The notes under the pieces: model-generated | What the model saw: only the letters and a program-made list of their open reading frames with translations | Told to the model about the DNA's origin: nothing | Databases searched by the model: none | Assembly (NCBI GenBank): GCA_963855995.1 | Contig: OY979716.1 | Span: 90,049,042 to 90,113,041 of the forward strand | From: Muricea muricata | Taxonomy: Eukaryota; Cnidaria; Anthozoa; Malacalcyonacea; Plexauridae | Direction: 5' to 3' | DNA: 64,000 nucleotides | Shown: one piece after another, positions 1 to 9,844 of the stretch | How the letters are laid out: each line of letters starts with the position of its first letter | Position numbering within the stretch: position 1 is the stretch's first letter | Made by a program: the position numbers and the translations under genes

Positions 1-406
1 GTTTAAGCACCCGTCTCTCATTTGTACAAAATAAAGTTCTCCAGTCATCACAGGTATACTTCAACAACTCTAACCCATTCACCGTCGGTTTGATATCACC
101 CAAACTGTTCATAAATTTTTCCATAACACTTGCTTCAGATACCCTCGAACACGCAATGTCAAAGTACATTAACAACCTTTCCTCGTTCTCCATCATAAGA
201 CAAGGGTGTTGTCTCTGAGAAGGGTGATCAATGATACATCCATTGCAGTTTTCAACCACCAGAACTGAAATGGCACATGCTATTTCTTCTGCATAACACT
301 TTAAAAGCTTTTCTTGTATGAGACTCTGCCGGTGACTAAGAAATCTCTCTTCATTACCGATATCAGTAGGTAAAGTAAGCTTCGACAGACTTTTACGCGC
401 AGCCAT
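1..406 (-). CDS. Hypothetical protein, partial (C-x2-C plus HPSQRxHxC motif)
   Basis: An open frame runs on the minus strand from an ATG at 406 to the window edge with no stop, so at least 135 residues are visible and the C-terminus lies outside. I do not recognise a named domain. The notable feature is a compact Cys/His cluster around residues 54-70, reading CNGCIIDHPSQRQHPCL (C54, C57, H61, H67, C69), which could bind one zinc ion. The rest is charged and mostly helical-looking. The ORF starts only 97 bp after the stop of the GRF-finger ORF on the same strand. That spacing is unlike the intron-rich host genes further along and suggests both belong to one compact mobile or virus-like module. 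I recall similar Cys/His clusters in cnidarian predicted proteins but cannot name a family. Confidence 0.5.
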   Translation of the reverse strand, partial: MAARKSLSKLTLPTDIGNEERFLSHRQSLIQEKLLKCYAEEIACAISVLVVENCNGCIIDHPSQRQHPCLMMENEERLLMYFDIACSRVSEASVMEKFMNSLGDIKPTVNGLELLKYTCDDWRTLFCTNERRVLK

Positions 407-503
407 TTTAAAACACAACTTGGCAGTTCAACAGTTAATGCAAGACTGATAAAGTTCATACCAATGTCGATTTCTAACAGTTTTAAAATTTACATAACAT
501 GTT

Positions 504-1106
504 TTACCAGTTTTCCAGATTTTTGATTGACAAGTATTCTGTGTAAGCTTGTTTGCGGTTTTCATGATGACTCTTGAATTGCTCGCCCGTTTCTTTAACC
601 GTATACACGTATGACGGCGGCATGCTAAAATTTACCTTGCAAATTGGATCAAAAGGATCTTCATTTCTCTCCGTATCTCGCCATTCGAAGTAACCACACG
701 ACTCCTCTTTACCTTTCGAACAAACGTAGAACAACCGGCCATGATTGATTCCCTCTTTTTTAACTTTTCTCGTCGAGCATTGCTCACCATGATAACATAG
801 GGGTCTGATCACGTCGCCCCATTGCCAAAATGAACATGGTTTTTCTTTATCTGAGCAAACGAAAAATGGACGACCAAAACTAGGTTTAGAAATGTCCTTC
901 ACGACTCGCATTTTAGCCAATTTCTTGTGATCGTGGCATCTTGGCTGTAACGAGTTCGAATTTCTCCACATTGTAATAGCATTTTCAAAATAACTGCAAT
1001 CATTCTGGGGACAAAAGAAATTGCAGCTAGGCTTTTGCCCACAGTAGAAAAATAAACCATTTTCAGTTTTGGAAGAGGACGCCGGCTTTCCATGTAGACA
1101 CTCCAT
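504..1106 (-). CDS. Triple GRF-type zinc-finger protein, 200 aa
   Basis: Intact single-exon ORF of 200 residues. It holds three successive GRF-like zinc modules: finger 1 at about residues 3-45 (C3, H5, C22, then a Cys-rich loop to C37), finger 2 at 57-97 (C57, H60, C84, C91) and finger 3 at 104-143 (C104, H106, C129, C137). Each carries the G-x-x-F/Y-F/Y-x-C core (GLFFYC, GRPFFVC, GRLFYVC) and ends in an aromatic-x-W/E stretch. In known proteins (NEIL3, APE2, TOP3A) this finger binds single-stranded DNA; DNA binding is inferred here. No enzyme domain is attached, and the last 50 residues end in a basic, Tyr-rich tail. The same-strand neighbour begins 97 bp downstream. Stand-alone multi-GRF proteins are often carried by mobile elements, so a transposon-accessory role is possible. 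Confidence 0.7.
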   Translation of the reverse strand: MECLHGKPASSSKTENGLFFYCGQKPSCNFFCPQNDCSYFENAITMWRNSNSLQPRCHDHKKLAKMRVVKDISKPSFGRPFFVCSDKEKPCSFWQWGDVIRPLCYHGEQCSTRKVKKEGINHGRLFYVCSKGKEESCGYFEWRDTERNEDPFDPICKVNFSMPPSYVYTVKETGEQFKSHHENRKQAYTEYLSIKNLENW

Positions 1107-1918
1107 AATTCTGATTATCTCGTTCGTCGACGGCCTCTTTTTTATAGTATTGCATTAAAAAGCAGTTAGACAAGTTTTTTTCTAGTTTTACACGTATTTC
1201 CGGTCAACATGCGCGCGCCACGGTATACACATCGTAGCCTGGTAACTAACTGACACGGGTAAGAGCTCCTGAAAAAATGCTGACGTAAGTGTTCTATACC
1301 TGCACCATACCTACTTAGATGGAAAATGCGTCGGGTGTTGTATTGCTGTACAAAATTTCAGAAACTTTGCTGGAGTCTAAGCCGTTCAGAACGTCGCGCG
1401 AACTTCCATATTTTTTGCAAAATTAGCTTTGTGCATGTTTAATTTATGTATTTACTTAATTCTGGTACAACACCCAAGAAATTGGAACATTCCCTCAGAA
1501 ATACGATTCTTATTGAGAAAAATATACGTTCGCACGTTTGTCTAAAGCGTTGATTGGAAAGGGATGTGCATAGCTATATATTAATGTTTTGCTCGCTATA
1601 ACTTCTTTCTTAATCAACCTTTAAAACAACTGAAAAAGCAAAAGAAATAGTAGGGCAGAACGCAAATAAACGAAATATGCTCCCAACCACTGACACGAGC
1701 TAGTTCCCATCCATCTTGTGATGTTTCTTTGCTGTCGTGCAAGAGCAAGCGTAACGTTTGTTTATTTTAGGTACGTAAAATGCCTGCTGATAGGTTGAGG
1801 GCAAATCACTTACGACTTTTTTAACATTTGATTATGATGGTTTCGCAGTATTTTATGCCGTTTAAACTTATACGCATGCGTCCGACTGCCAGGTTTGTTT
1901 TCATAGCGGGATAAGTAT
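1107..1918. other. Intergenic, no gene seen
   Basis: No ORF or splice-consistent exon was found on either strand. A short imperfect inverted repeat (GGGTGTTGTA near 1330 and TACAACACCC near 1467) is the only structure I see. Confidence 0.4.
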
Positions 1919-2073
1919 AGGTTATCACTTGAGAGGCCAGGTGATATTAGTTTTATCGCTCGAGGGACGATATCGTATTTTGTCACGAGTGAACGCGGCG
2001 AACGAGGGCCTAATTATGATACCGGAACGAGAGCGATAAAACTGATAGTACCGAGCCTCGAATGTGATAACCT
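1919..2073. repeat. Inverted-repeat (MITE-like) element
   Basis: About 45 bp at each end are imperfect inverted copies: AGGTTATCAC followed by AGTTTTATCGCTC at 1919-1965, and their reverse complement ending in GTGATAACCT near 2072. There is no coding capacity. It abuts a second inverted-repeat element at 2077-2440. Confidence 0.55.
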
Positions 2074-2076
2074 ATT

Positions 2077-2440
2077 TATCACATACTTGTGCTAATTATC
2101 AGAGTTATTAAGGGGAAAAAATCAGATTTTATTTGTATAATTATAAATCATTTGATTTCATTTCCCAACGAATGTAAAAACATTGTAAAAAATGCAATAA
2201 ACAGGCAGAACTTTGCAAAATAAGCCAAGAATAACTTATCTTTTTATAGTCGCGGATAACTTATCTTGCTGTTATTGGCCTTCTATCATATCATATTTTG
2301 CTTTTTCACTACAGATTTGCATTCGGACGCCATCTTTGTTTTTGCAGCGGGAACTGAAAACGATATCGCCAGGACATACCGTTTTTATGTCACCCCGTTT
2401 ATCACCCTGATAAAGGCACACAAGTATGTGATAAAAAATA
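2077..2440. repeat. Inverted-repeat element with TTATCACATACTTGTG ends
   Basis: TTATCACATACTTGTG near 2085-2100 is inverted at about 2420-2436 as CACAAGTATGTGATAA. The right part (GTCACCC..TTATC.CCCTGATAAAG) recurs at 4390-4436, so this is a dispersed family. Short ORFs inside are not credible genes. Confidence 0.5.
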
Positions 2441-4490
2441 GGTACGCTAAAGCGTACATGTGTCTACTGTGACTTGCAAGCAAAAAGAGATGAATGTGGA
2501 TATGTGATATGAACAAGATACAGCTAATTGAATTAAGGTTGATAACCAAATAGTCGAATGCACAATATGAGCGACAAAAATTGATGAAAATAATCAAAGT
2601 TTTACATACTTTTGCATGCAAATGTAAAAAAGAATATACTGTAATGCTAAATACAATGGTTGCAATTCCGTAAGGCCACTGATGTGTTAAAGTATTTCAA
2701 ACTACATTTCCCCATAATTTGTCAGTTGCTTATGTTGCACAGTCCATGACTGGTGTTGATGTCAATAATTAAAATAGCTATATTCAATGGTGTTTACTAA
2801 TAAGTTGGAAAGGGGAAATATTCATAATACTCATGCTCTGTAAACACCTACGTATGATTATCGAGGCTGCCATTTAAATTGGCCATATTAGTCATAAGTG
2901 TAAATTGATCTACGCATTCTATCAGATCGGTTACTTTGATATTCACAACATTTATGATTAAATGGAAGCTAGGCTTTAGTGCGTGGAAATTTTAGTTAAT
3001 ATTTCAATTGTTAAGCAATGCCAAGTCATTTGTTCATCATATTGTACCCAATTGTTCAGGTAGGGCAATGTCTATAACTCGAACAGGTCTTAAAAATCAA
3101 TTTTTGTTAGAGAATATTGTTGCTGTCATCAGTTGCCTTGTTCAGCTTTGAAGTGAACAAATCAATGGTCCTGTTCTTTCCTTTGATGACGTGAAGCAAA
3201 TATCTTGAAACGTACAGTATTTTCTCGTGACCAAGACCATCCACACCTGATAGTAGAATTGTTGTGTAAGGTTTCTAGGAAACCAATAATCATTGGCAGT
3301 GAATTATTGGAAGTGATCTTTAACATTGAATATACTACAAGGGAAAGTTTATTTATAAACTTAGGACTCTCCCTGTGACCCATGCACCCTCACAAAGTAA
3401 TAATCAAATATTTCATGAATCTGTGATTCAAATATTTTTTGGTTATTAAATTGTATAAATAGTTTGTTCACATACTGTGTATATAGATACAAAACCAACA
3501 TGGACTATTAAGTAAACGAAAGAGCTGATCTACTTCATAATAAATTCTCCAAGTGACAAGTCATCAAGTTATAGTCATACAGAAAATTCTCTGACAATGA
3601 CAGAACTCAAGAGTTGCCAGGTTCTGCCAATAATTCATCATTAAACACGGCGTTTTTTTCTCACAACTTGCAGTGTACTTTAATGGGCCGATATCTGACA
3701 TGCAAACAGTACCAGTAGTCGGGAGAAACTAGAAGACTTTACATTTATATAACAGTATGGTCCCCTGCCAAGGAGTCATTACAGTAAATCCCATCTCAGA
3801 CATAGCTTTCTACTTCCAATTTAAATCTCCAAAGGAAAATTTTCCGAAGGGAACAAGCCGGAGTAAAAGTGGCTTGGATAAACAGTTGAAATTCACGAAC
3901 TTTGCACAAGTAGATTAATTTAGTTCGAACTGAATACAATCAATACATATGTGTGCATGATCGAGTATTATATTATCACAACAAAGACTTTGATAAGATA
4001 ATCTTACCTTAATACTGCAGACGTCTGTAGATGGTAAGATGGCGATAGTATGTATTAAATGACGATCAAAATATTCCAGCATACAGAATTCACAGCAAGA
4101 ATACCAATATTATACACAAATGTCAAAATAAGTGCACAAAGCTTGCATGTCTACGGCGAAATCCGATAGCAGCCGGTCCTAAGCCGACGCTTGATGCTGA
4201 AGCCATATTTGGGCTTCTACGTAAACGTACGGAATACGGAAACTTACGAAATTAGAATCCCCATAAACATACAACCCACTCAAGCTACACGACGACATAT
4301 GTGTCTACTGTACACAGTAGACACAAAAACGATATCAATAACCGCGCGATATCAGCGACAAGAAACGATATCAATGACCATATCGTTTTGATGTCACCCT
4401 GTTATCGCCCTGATAAAGACAAAAGTATGTGATAAGTAATAGCATTATACAATGCTCACGCAATCTCAATTTTGATTAATTGATAGCCTA
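2441..4490. other. Intergenic; one fragment of the 2077-2440 repeat family
   Basis: No supported exon was found. 4315-4436 holds a fragment related to the 2340-2440 repeat, including a doubled ACGATATCAAT motif and the GTATGTGATAA end. The rest is AT-rich single-copy-looking sequence. Upstream exons of the CUB gene may lie here, but I could not identify any. Confidence 0.35.
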
Positions 4491-4540
4491 CAGACAATTT
4501 TCAATGTCACGCCACCTGCAACGACATTGAAAATTGTCTG
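4491..4540. repeat. Short perfect hairpin just upstream of a Crypton-like ATG
   Basis: CAGACAATTTTCAATGTC at 4491-4508 is followed after a 14-base loop by its exact reverse complement ending at 4540. It lies 18 bp before the ATG of the Crypton-like N-terminal relic. Confidence 0.7.
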
Positions 4541-4558
4541 CACTATGTGGGGACGGTA

Positions 4559-4749
4559 ATGGCGTCTTCATCGAGACTCGCATCTATTTCTGAGGCTCAA
4601 TTGGACGAACTTGTCATTGTAAGGACGTCAAAAATACAAAAAGAACAACTTTGTTAGCGAGGAGAGCTTCTGAAGCCTACTTGCAAGAAAAGGACGAAGA
4701 AAAACCGAAAGCCCGGGCAGAAATCTGCAATATATTAAAATGTGACTAG
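4559..4749 (+). pseudogene. Crypton-like (DUF3504) N-terminal relic
   Basis: An ATG at 4559 opens a 31-codon frame (MASSSRLASISEAQLDEL...) that ends in a stop at about 4655. A second frame then continues in the same direction to a stop at 4747-4749 with the helical, Lys/Glu-rich text ARRASEAYLQEKDEEKPK. The layout 'ASxSExxLDxL ... A.xxFxxYLxEK' resembles, from memory, the N-terminus of Crypton-type tyrosine recombinase proteins common in cnidarian genomes. The frame break makes it a relic. The catalytic part is missing here; a different copy of that part lies at 21784-22556. Confidence 0.35.
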
Positions 4750-4846
4750 ACTTGCTGGCCATGTTGTTTGTCTGCTATGCAATCGCGAAATATTTAAATT
4801 TCTCTATAATTGTATAATAAAACGATTACTGAGTTCGGCTTTCGCA

Positions 4847-4943
4847 TGATATCAAGATTTATCCAGACCTCGGTTAAAGTTATCTGCCTCAGCTTTGCTT
4901 CGGCAGATAACTTTGACCTCGGTCTGGATAAATCTTGATATCA
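4847..4943. repeat. Fold-back element
   Basis: TGATATCAAGATTTATCC at the left end is inverted exactly at the right end. The arms continue through GGTCTGG and AGTTATCTGCC to a short loop near 4893, forming a near-perfect hairpin of ~45 bp arms with a few mismatches. Confidence 0.8.
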
Positions 4944-5327
4944 CGCTCAGCCTCATCCGATAATTGTTAATTATCATCATTCATTTCTTGATAATGGCTA
5001 TAGTTTAATCGAAACATCGAAATAAATTTTCAATATGTTATCCATCTTTGGAGCATGTATCGTTCTGTATTTCCTCAAAAGACACAGTGGTTCCCGTAAT
5101 TTCTTGCAAAATTTACAGTATGATGTAGTATTTAAAACACGAACAAGAGTGTTGTGAATATCTTAAAACACCATAATCCAGCCATTACATAAGGTCTCGC
5201 ATTTACGAACGTTGATCAAGCGTGTATAAAATCACTGGTACGGCTGTGAATTTCTGTATGTGCTTCCATTGTGAATTATTAACGATCATTAATTTTACAT
5301 ATTTTTATGTACAACCTGTCATTTTAG

Positions 5328-5674
5328 AATGCGGTGGAATGGAGTCTGCACCAACTGGAGTCATTACAAGCCCAAACTTTAAAGGACAATATCCAAATAA
5401 TCTTGACTGTGACTGGCTTATCCACATGCCTGGAAAACGAATCGACCTATCATTCTTAGAGTTCGATACCCAAGAGATTTATGACCAAGTCCGATTCTAC
5501 AAAGGTCCAAAGAGTACCGACAAATTGTATGTGTTTCTAAGTGGCCGATCCTCGCGTGTACCACTTGAGTTTAGCGATTACATGTATGTGCGATTTGTCA
5601 CGAGTGCTCAAAATGACAGAGCATACAGTGGATTTAAGGCAGTGTACAAACAATCTAAGAATATTCTGATGTAG
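5328..5674 (+). CDS. CUB-domain protein, terminal exon
   Basis: The exon begins after a good acceptor (TTTTATGTACAACC..ATTTTAG, AG at 5326-5327) in phase 1, the usual phase for extracellular modules, and ends at a stop at 5672-5674. It encodes about 115 residues that are almost entirely one CUB domain: C-G-G start, then GVITSPNFKGQYPNNLDC and W, the F-D-T-Q strand, YDQVRFYKG, and a closing YSGFKAVY. CUB domains are extracellular beta-sandwiches in secreted or membrane proteins. Only the first Cys pair is present; the usual second pair around the 'G..YCG' loop is replaced by FLSGRSS. An AATAAA follows at 5734-5739. The upstream exons, signal peptide and total architecture were not found; the ATG at 5222 is probably inside the intron. 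Confidence 0.8.
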
Positions 5675-5733
5675 TCTAAGTACACATGTTTATATCCTTG
5701 GGATAGTGGTGAGTAAAATGAAGATATATTATT

Positions 5734-5739
5734 AATAAA
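5734..5739 (+). terminator. PolyA signal of CUB gene
   Basis: AATAAA 60 bp after the CUB stop codon, on the same strand. Confidence 0.6.
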
Positions 5740-7666
5740 GTTCAATGTAAATCGAAGTTTATTAAAACATACGCTTCTGGGAATGTAGCAGTTTTATATT
5801 TGTTTGTAGCCTATCTCTAGTCGTTTGCAAGAATGGTGGAAGTAGTACAGAGATAGGAGTTCTAGCGCGGCAGGAGGGCCTTGCTTCGGCAATGACGTCA
5901 TTATTTATCAATTTATTCAGACTCAACTTCATGTAAGCTTACTGACCTTCCTTTATCTTGAACGGTTGATATTCGTTGATCTACAATTACTCAAGGAACG
6001 TTGATTGATTAAAGCGTAGTTGATATAATTTTTCGACCGGAGCTGTTTGTTTATGGACGTAGTTTTTACTTTATTTCTGGCTGCATTACTTATAACAAAT
6101 AGAGTTTTTATTTCATTTTTCGCTACTTTACTCCGTGCTTTCCGAGGCTATACAGTACAAAGCTTCGAGTTTTCGTACTAATTTCCCCATGCTGGTGGGA
6201 ATTGGGAGATAGCCTGGGGTCGGGCGGAATAATCTTTGCCTTGATTGGTCACTCGATTTTATTGCTTTCTGCTGTTGTTTTGGCTTCTTCTGAAAATTTT
6301 AATAATCATTGGCTGAAATACCTCTAATAATTATTCAAAACTGTTAATTGGTCTTCAATTATAAAGTTAAGTAGTGTCGCGTTCGACCGTTTTATATCCC
6401 CAGAGAAAAAAATTACCATGTAGATCACCACAACAACAAAAATGTATTTTACAAAAGACATTCTCAGTTCATATGCACACACTCATAACGTAGCACGCTA
6501 CAGTAGAGAAACAGCTAGCACAATGTTCGTAGCTCTTTTGGTAGGTAGCGGCTTTACCCGTTGGGTAAAACTATTTACCTTTTATGCACTCTAAGCACTA
6601 TGCATCAAGTGGCTTTAAATTTAAATGTGGAAATTTGACCGTACCTAATACAATCGAAGTTTGACGCAGTTTTTTATTTAACTTATCCATTCTACGTAAA
6701 GCCACCACTTTGGACACTATAAATCTTATTTATAATTATTTATGCTAATTTAAATACCTAAAAATCTGGGTATTTTGAGATCACGTTACCGGCCCACCCT
6801 AGGATTTCCTTAATCACTAAACAAAGGGATATACCCAGGGAATGAGGCTGAAAGAAGCACATAAACGTTATACGCTTAGAGGTAGACTTTATTAACCTTG
6901 TCAAAAGATTTGAAGCAATAAATGGAATTCAAACATTTGTGCATCTCGTCTTGCGCGCATGCTTGCACGATGCTGTCTGGAACACCTGACTTTGGTGATG
7001 TACAAATCAGTTTGGTTATATAATAATTTCTAAGTATACAAATTCTAGTTAATCACCTCTTAATTACTTCTACCTGACAACTGATATAGCAACGAATGTA
7101 GATACGGTTTACAAATACTACGAAATCTGTAAATAAGACTTTGAAGTTTTTATTTCGGCGCATGTTACATTACGTATTCAGTATGCAGGTTCTACCTTTT
7201 CAGGCCAACAGCGAGGGATTAATCAGAAACTGTAGATAGACAAACACGGCCATGAAGAAGCAAGAAAAATGAAAAAATATTGTGATTTATATAACTAGAA
7301 ACGAAAGTGCTCAGCCCACGCCAGAACTCATCTTCTCTATGCTACAAGTGAATAGCCCTATCCACAGATACAGCTATTTTTGTCAATTAACAAACAAAGG
7401 CATTAAAAGCACTAGAGATGCTGAGACTGTGTATTTAACTTGAAAATGCTGAACCATTACTACTTGGCAAATATATTTTGAAAGTTTGAAAAAAATCATA
7501 TTTTATACAACCCACCTATGACATTTCGCAAGCTGCAGGTTAGTCTATATCTGTCCCAGGGCAATTACATGTGTACTGCACCGGACATCCAGAGTCTTTT
7601 TTCTAATAAACCAAGTTATATTGCAGGGTTGGATTTTTATCACCTCCTGTTTGCAGGATGCCCGAT
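5740..7666. other. Intergenic, no gene seen
   Basis: No convincing coding exon, RNA gene or complete element was recognised. The sequence is AT-rich with scattered short palindromes. It ends at the left terminus of the P-element-like transposon. Confidence 0.35.
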
Positions 7667-7787
7667 CACAGATTAAGTATATACAGATATGGAACTCGCG
7701 CGTGTTTCCTTATTATTTTGTGTCCTCACGTACGCGTCAGCTCGCGTCATCCCACGCGCCACGCAAAATTGCTCTGGCAAGTGTCAT
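7667..7787 (+). repeat. Left terminal inverted repeat of P-like element
   Basis: It starts CACAGATTAAG and matches the reverse complement of 15321-15431. The first ~40 bp are near-identical. Blocks TGTCCTCAC, GTACGCGTCAGC and CTGGCAAGTGTCAT follow in the same order with small gaps. Confidence 0.85.
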
Positions 7788-8459
7788 CCTTCGAATTTTC
7801 AGGTAAAAGTATAGGGAAAACGGTGTTCGAAAGAGAAAAAATGCACATTTTACAAAATTGAAGCAAGGTTTCGCTGTTTTGAGCACAAAATTTAAAGATA
7901 AATGGTAAGTGGTTGTTTTTGTGTGGAAAAGATTTACGATAAAGTTTATTCAGAGTTTATTTCAAGGCAGATTTACATGCGATGTATTGACATGACCATG
8001 CGGTCAATGCCGACTTCTACTGACCATGTGTTTGATCACTTTGATGGATCAAAACGATGAGAAGCTAGCTAGCTCTTTGCAAGTTAGACCTTTGATCGAG
8101 GCTACAAGCATATAGTTGTGTTGTAAACACTATTTTGCATAAACATATTAACAATATGTTAAGCCACTAATCTTATTACACGACACTGGCAAACCTGTTT
8201 AGCCCTAAACTGAAACTAGACTACTTAAAATTGTCTCTTGTCAAAGAGGAAAAAGTTTTATGACACAAATTAGCTTGGTGCCCTGATTAATACTAGGCTA
8301 ACCCGTTTCATGTTAGCAGTCCCTACTTATGCCAAGAATTGGGGCTTTGTTTATATTAACTCCAGTCACTAATTTTCACTGCATGGTTCTTACTATCCTG
8401 TTCTGATTAACATCTGCTAGGAATTGTATCTGCTACAGTACTGTGTAACAAGTGTGAAA

Positions 8460-8600
8460 TATAATAATAATAATAACTTTATTAAAGTGTCAATGTTTGC
8501 ACAACTAACTTGCACAGCTAGTACGACTAATCAAGGGCACTATTTGTTAACAAATATTTACAATTATTAGATGTTAGCACATTGCATTATAACTTAATTT
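8460..8600 (-). repeat. Possible LINE 3' tail
   Basis: The run ATAATAATAATAACTTTATT at ~8462 resembles the simple-repeat 3' end of RTE/L2-like LINEs in antisense orientation. No coding text follows, so this is only a suggestion. Confidence 0.2.
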
Positions 8601-9278
8601 AGAGTATTGCATTATATTTCATTACATTCTCACGAACTGTATTATACAGAGCACACCAATGAGCTCTGATTTAAAAGAGAGAAAAAATAGTCTCATTAGT
8701 ATGCTTCATATACAGCATACTAAATATTTAAATATTATAGACTATAAGTTCTTAGTATCATGCGAGTATATGTAACATGTATAGTATTTTCCTCATAGAA
8801 CACTGAGCTATCTATACAAAGCACACCAGTATAAGTTGGATCATATATTTTGTTGGTCATCAGTTCTTGACTATTGAAAACAGTACCAGGTATGGTGTAG
8901 TACATGCCTTAATAATCCATGGATTTAATCAATGCTAGTAACAACTGCAAGCAATAACAATTTACTTCGTTACTTTACTTAAGTAAGAAAATACGTATGT
9001 ACTTGTAATGAAATAATTGTTGTACGACTCTTTGTTACTTGTAACGAAGTATGATTTTTGTGTAATATTTACTTTTCTACTTTGTTGCTTTTGGTTGTGC
9101 TTTGGCAAAGTAAAAAACCTTGTTTAAAGTTATTCGACTTGGCCAGGCTATGGCTCATGGCTGTTACCTCCAGTTTACCATACTACTCAAATAAATGTTC
9201 TATTAAATTCTATTTAAGTAGTGCTTTCACTTTTAAATTATAAGTAAGTTTTTGAAGCAATATTTTTACATTTACTTA

Positions 9279-9505
9279 TTCTTGGGTTTCACGTGACGTC
9301 ATAAATTTCACCGGGGGTCAACTCCAAATCGATACACTGTCATCAGACTGAAAAAAATTTTCACGGTATGTGTTGACCTTGTCTTTGGCAGCATATGTGT
9401 GCAATTTCATGAGATTTGCTTGCTCCAGTGCAGTACAATCATCAATACATTTTGTGTTGACCCCCACTCAGAATTACTGAAAAAGGTTCCAGTGAAACCC
9501 AAGAA
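9279..9505. mobile_element. Nested MITE, 14-bp TIR and TA target duplication
   Basis: TTCTTGGGTTTCAC at 9279-9292 and its exact reverse complement at 9492-9505 bound 227 bp, with TA on both sides (9277-9278, 9506-9507). This fits a Tc1/mariner-type non-autonomous element. It lies in the non-coding 3' part of the P-like transposon and inserted after it. Confidence 0.75.
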
Positions 9506-9654
9506 TAAGTAAGTTTCAGTCAGTACTTTGACTTGTCTACTTAAATAAAAATTGAGGTGTTACTTTTTACCTTTACTTAAGTTAAAAATTTGTGTACTTT
9601 GCTGAATACTAAATTTAATATTGTGTTGAGTGCATTATGAGTATTACCACCTAA

Positions 9655-9660
9655 TTTATT
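9655..9660 (-). terminator. PolyA signal of P-like transposase
   Basis: AATAAA on the minus strand, about 185 bp downstream of the transposase stop codon. Confidence 0.5.
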
Positions 9661-9844
9661 TAAGGTTGAACATTTATGACTTGGTACAATTAAGTACATG
9701 ATATTGCCTTTATGTGATTATCATATATTACCATAAAATTGTCATTGGTACTACATGATTTTTATATTATCACCCATAGAAAGTGACTATTCAAATAATT
9801 TTCACTTTGTGTGTAGACATATTTTAAATTGGAATCGTGTTAAG

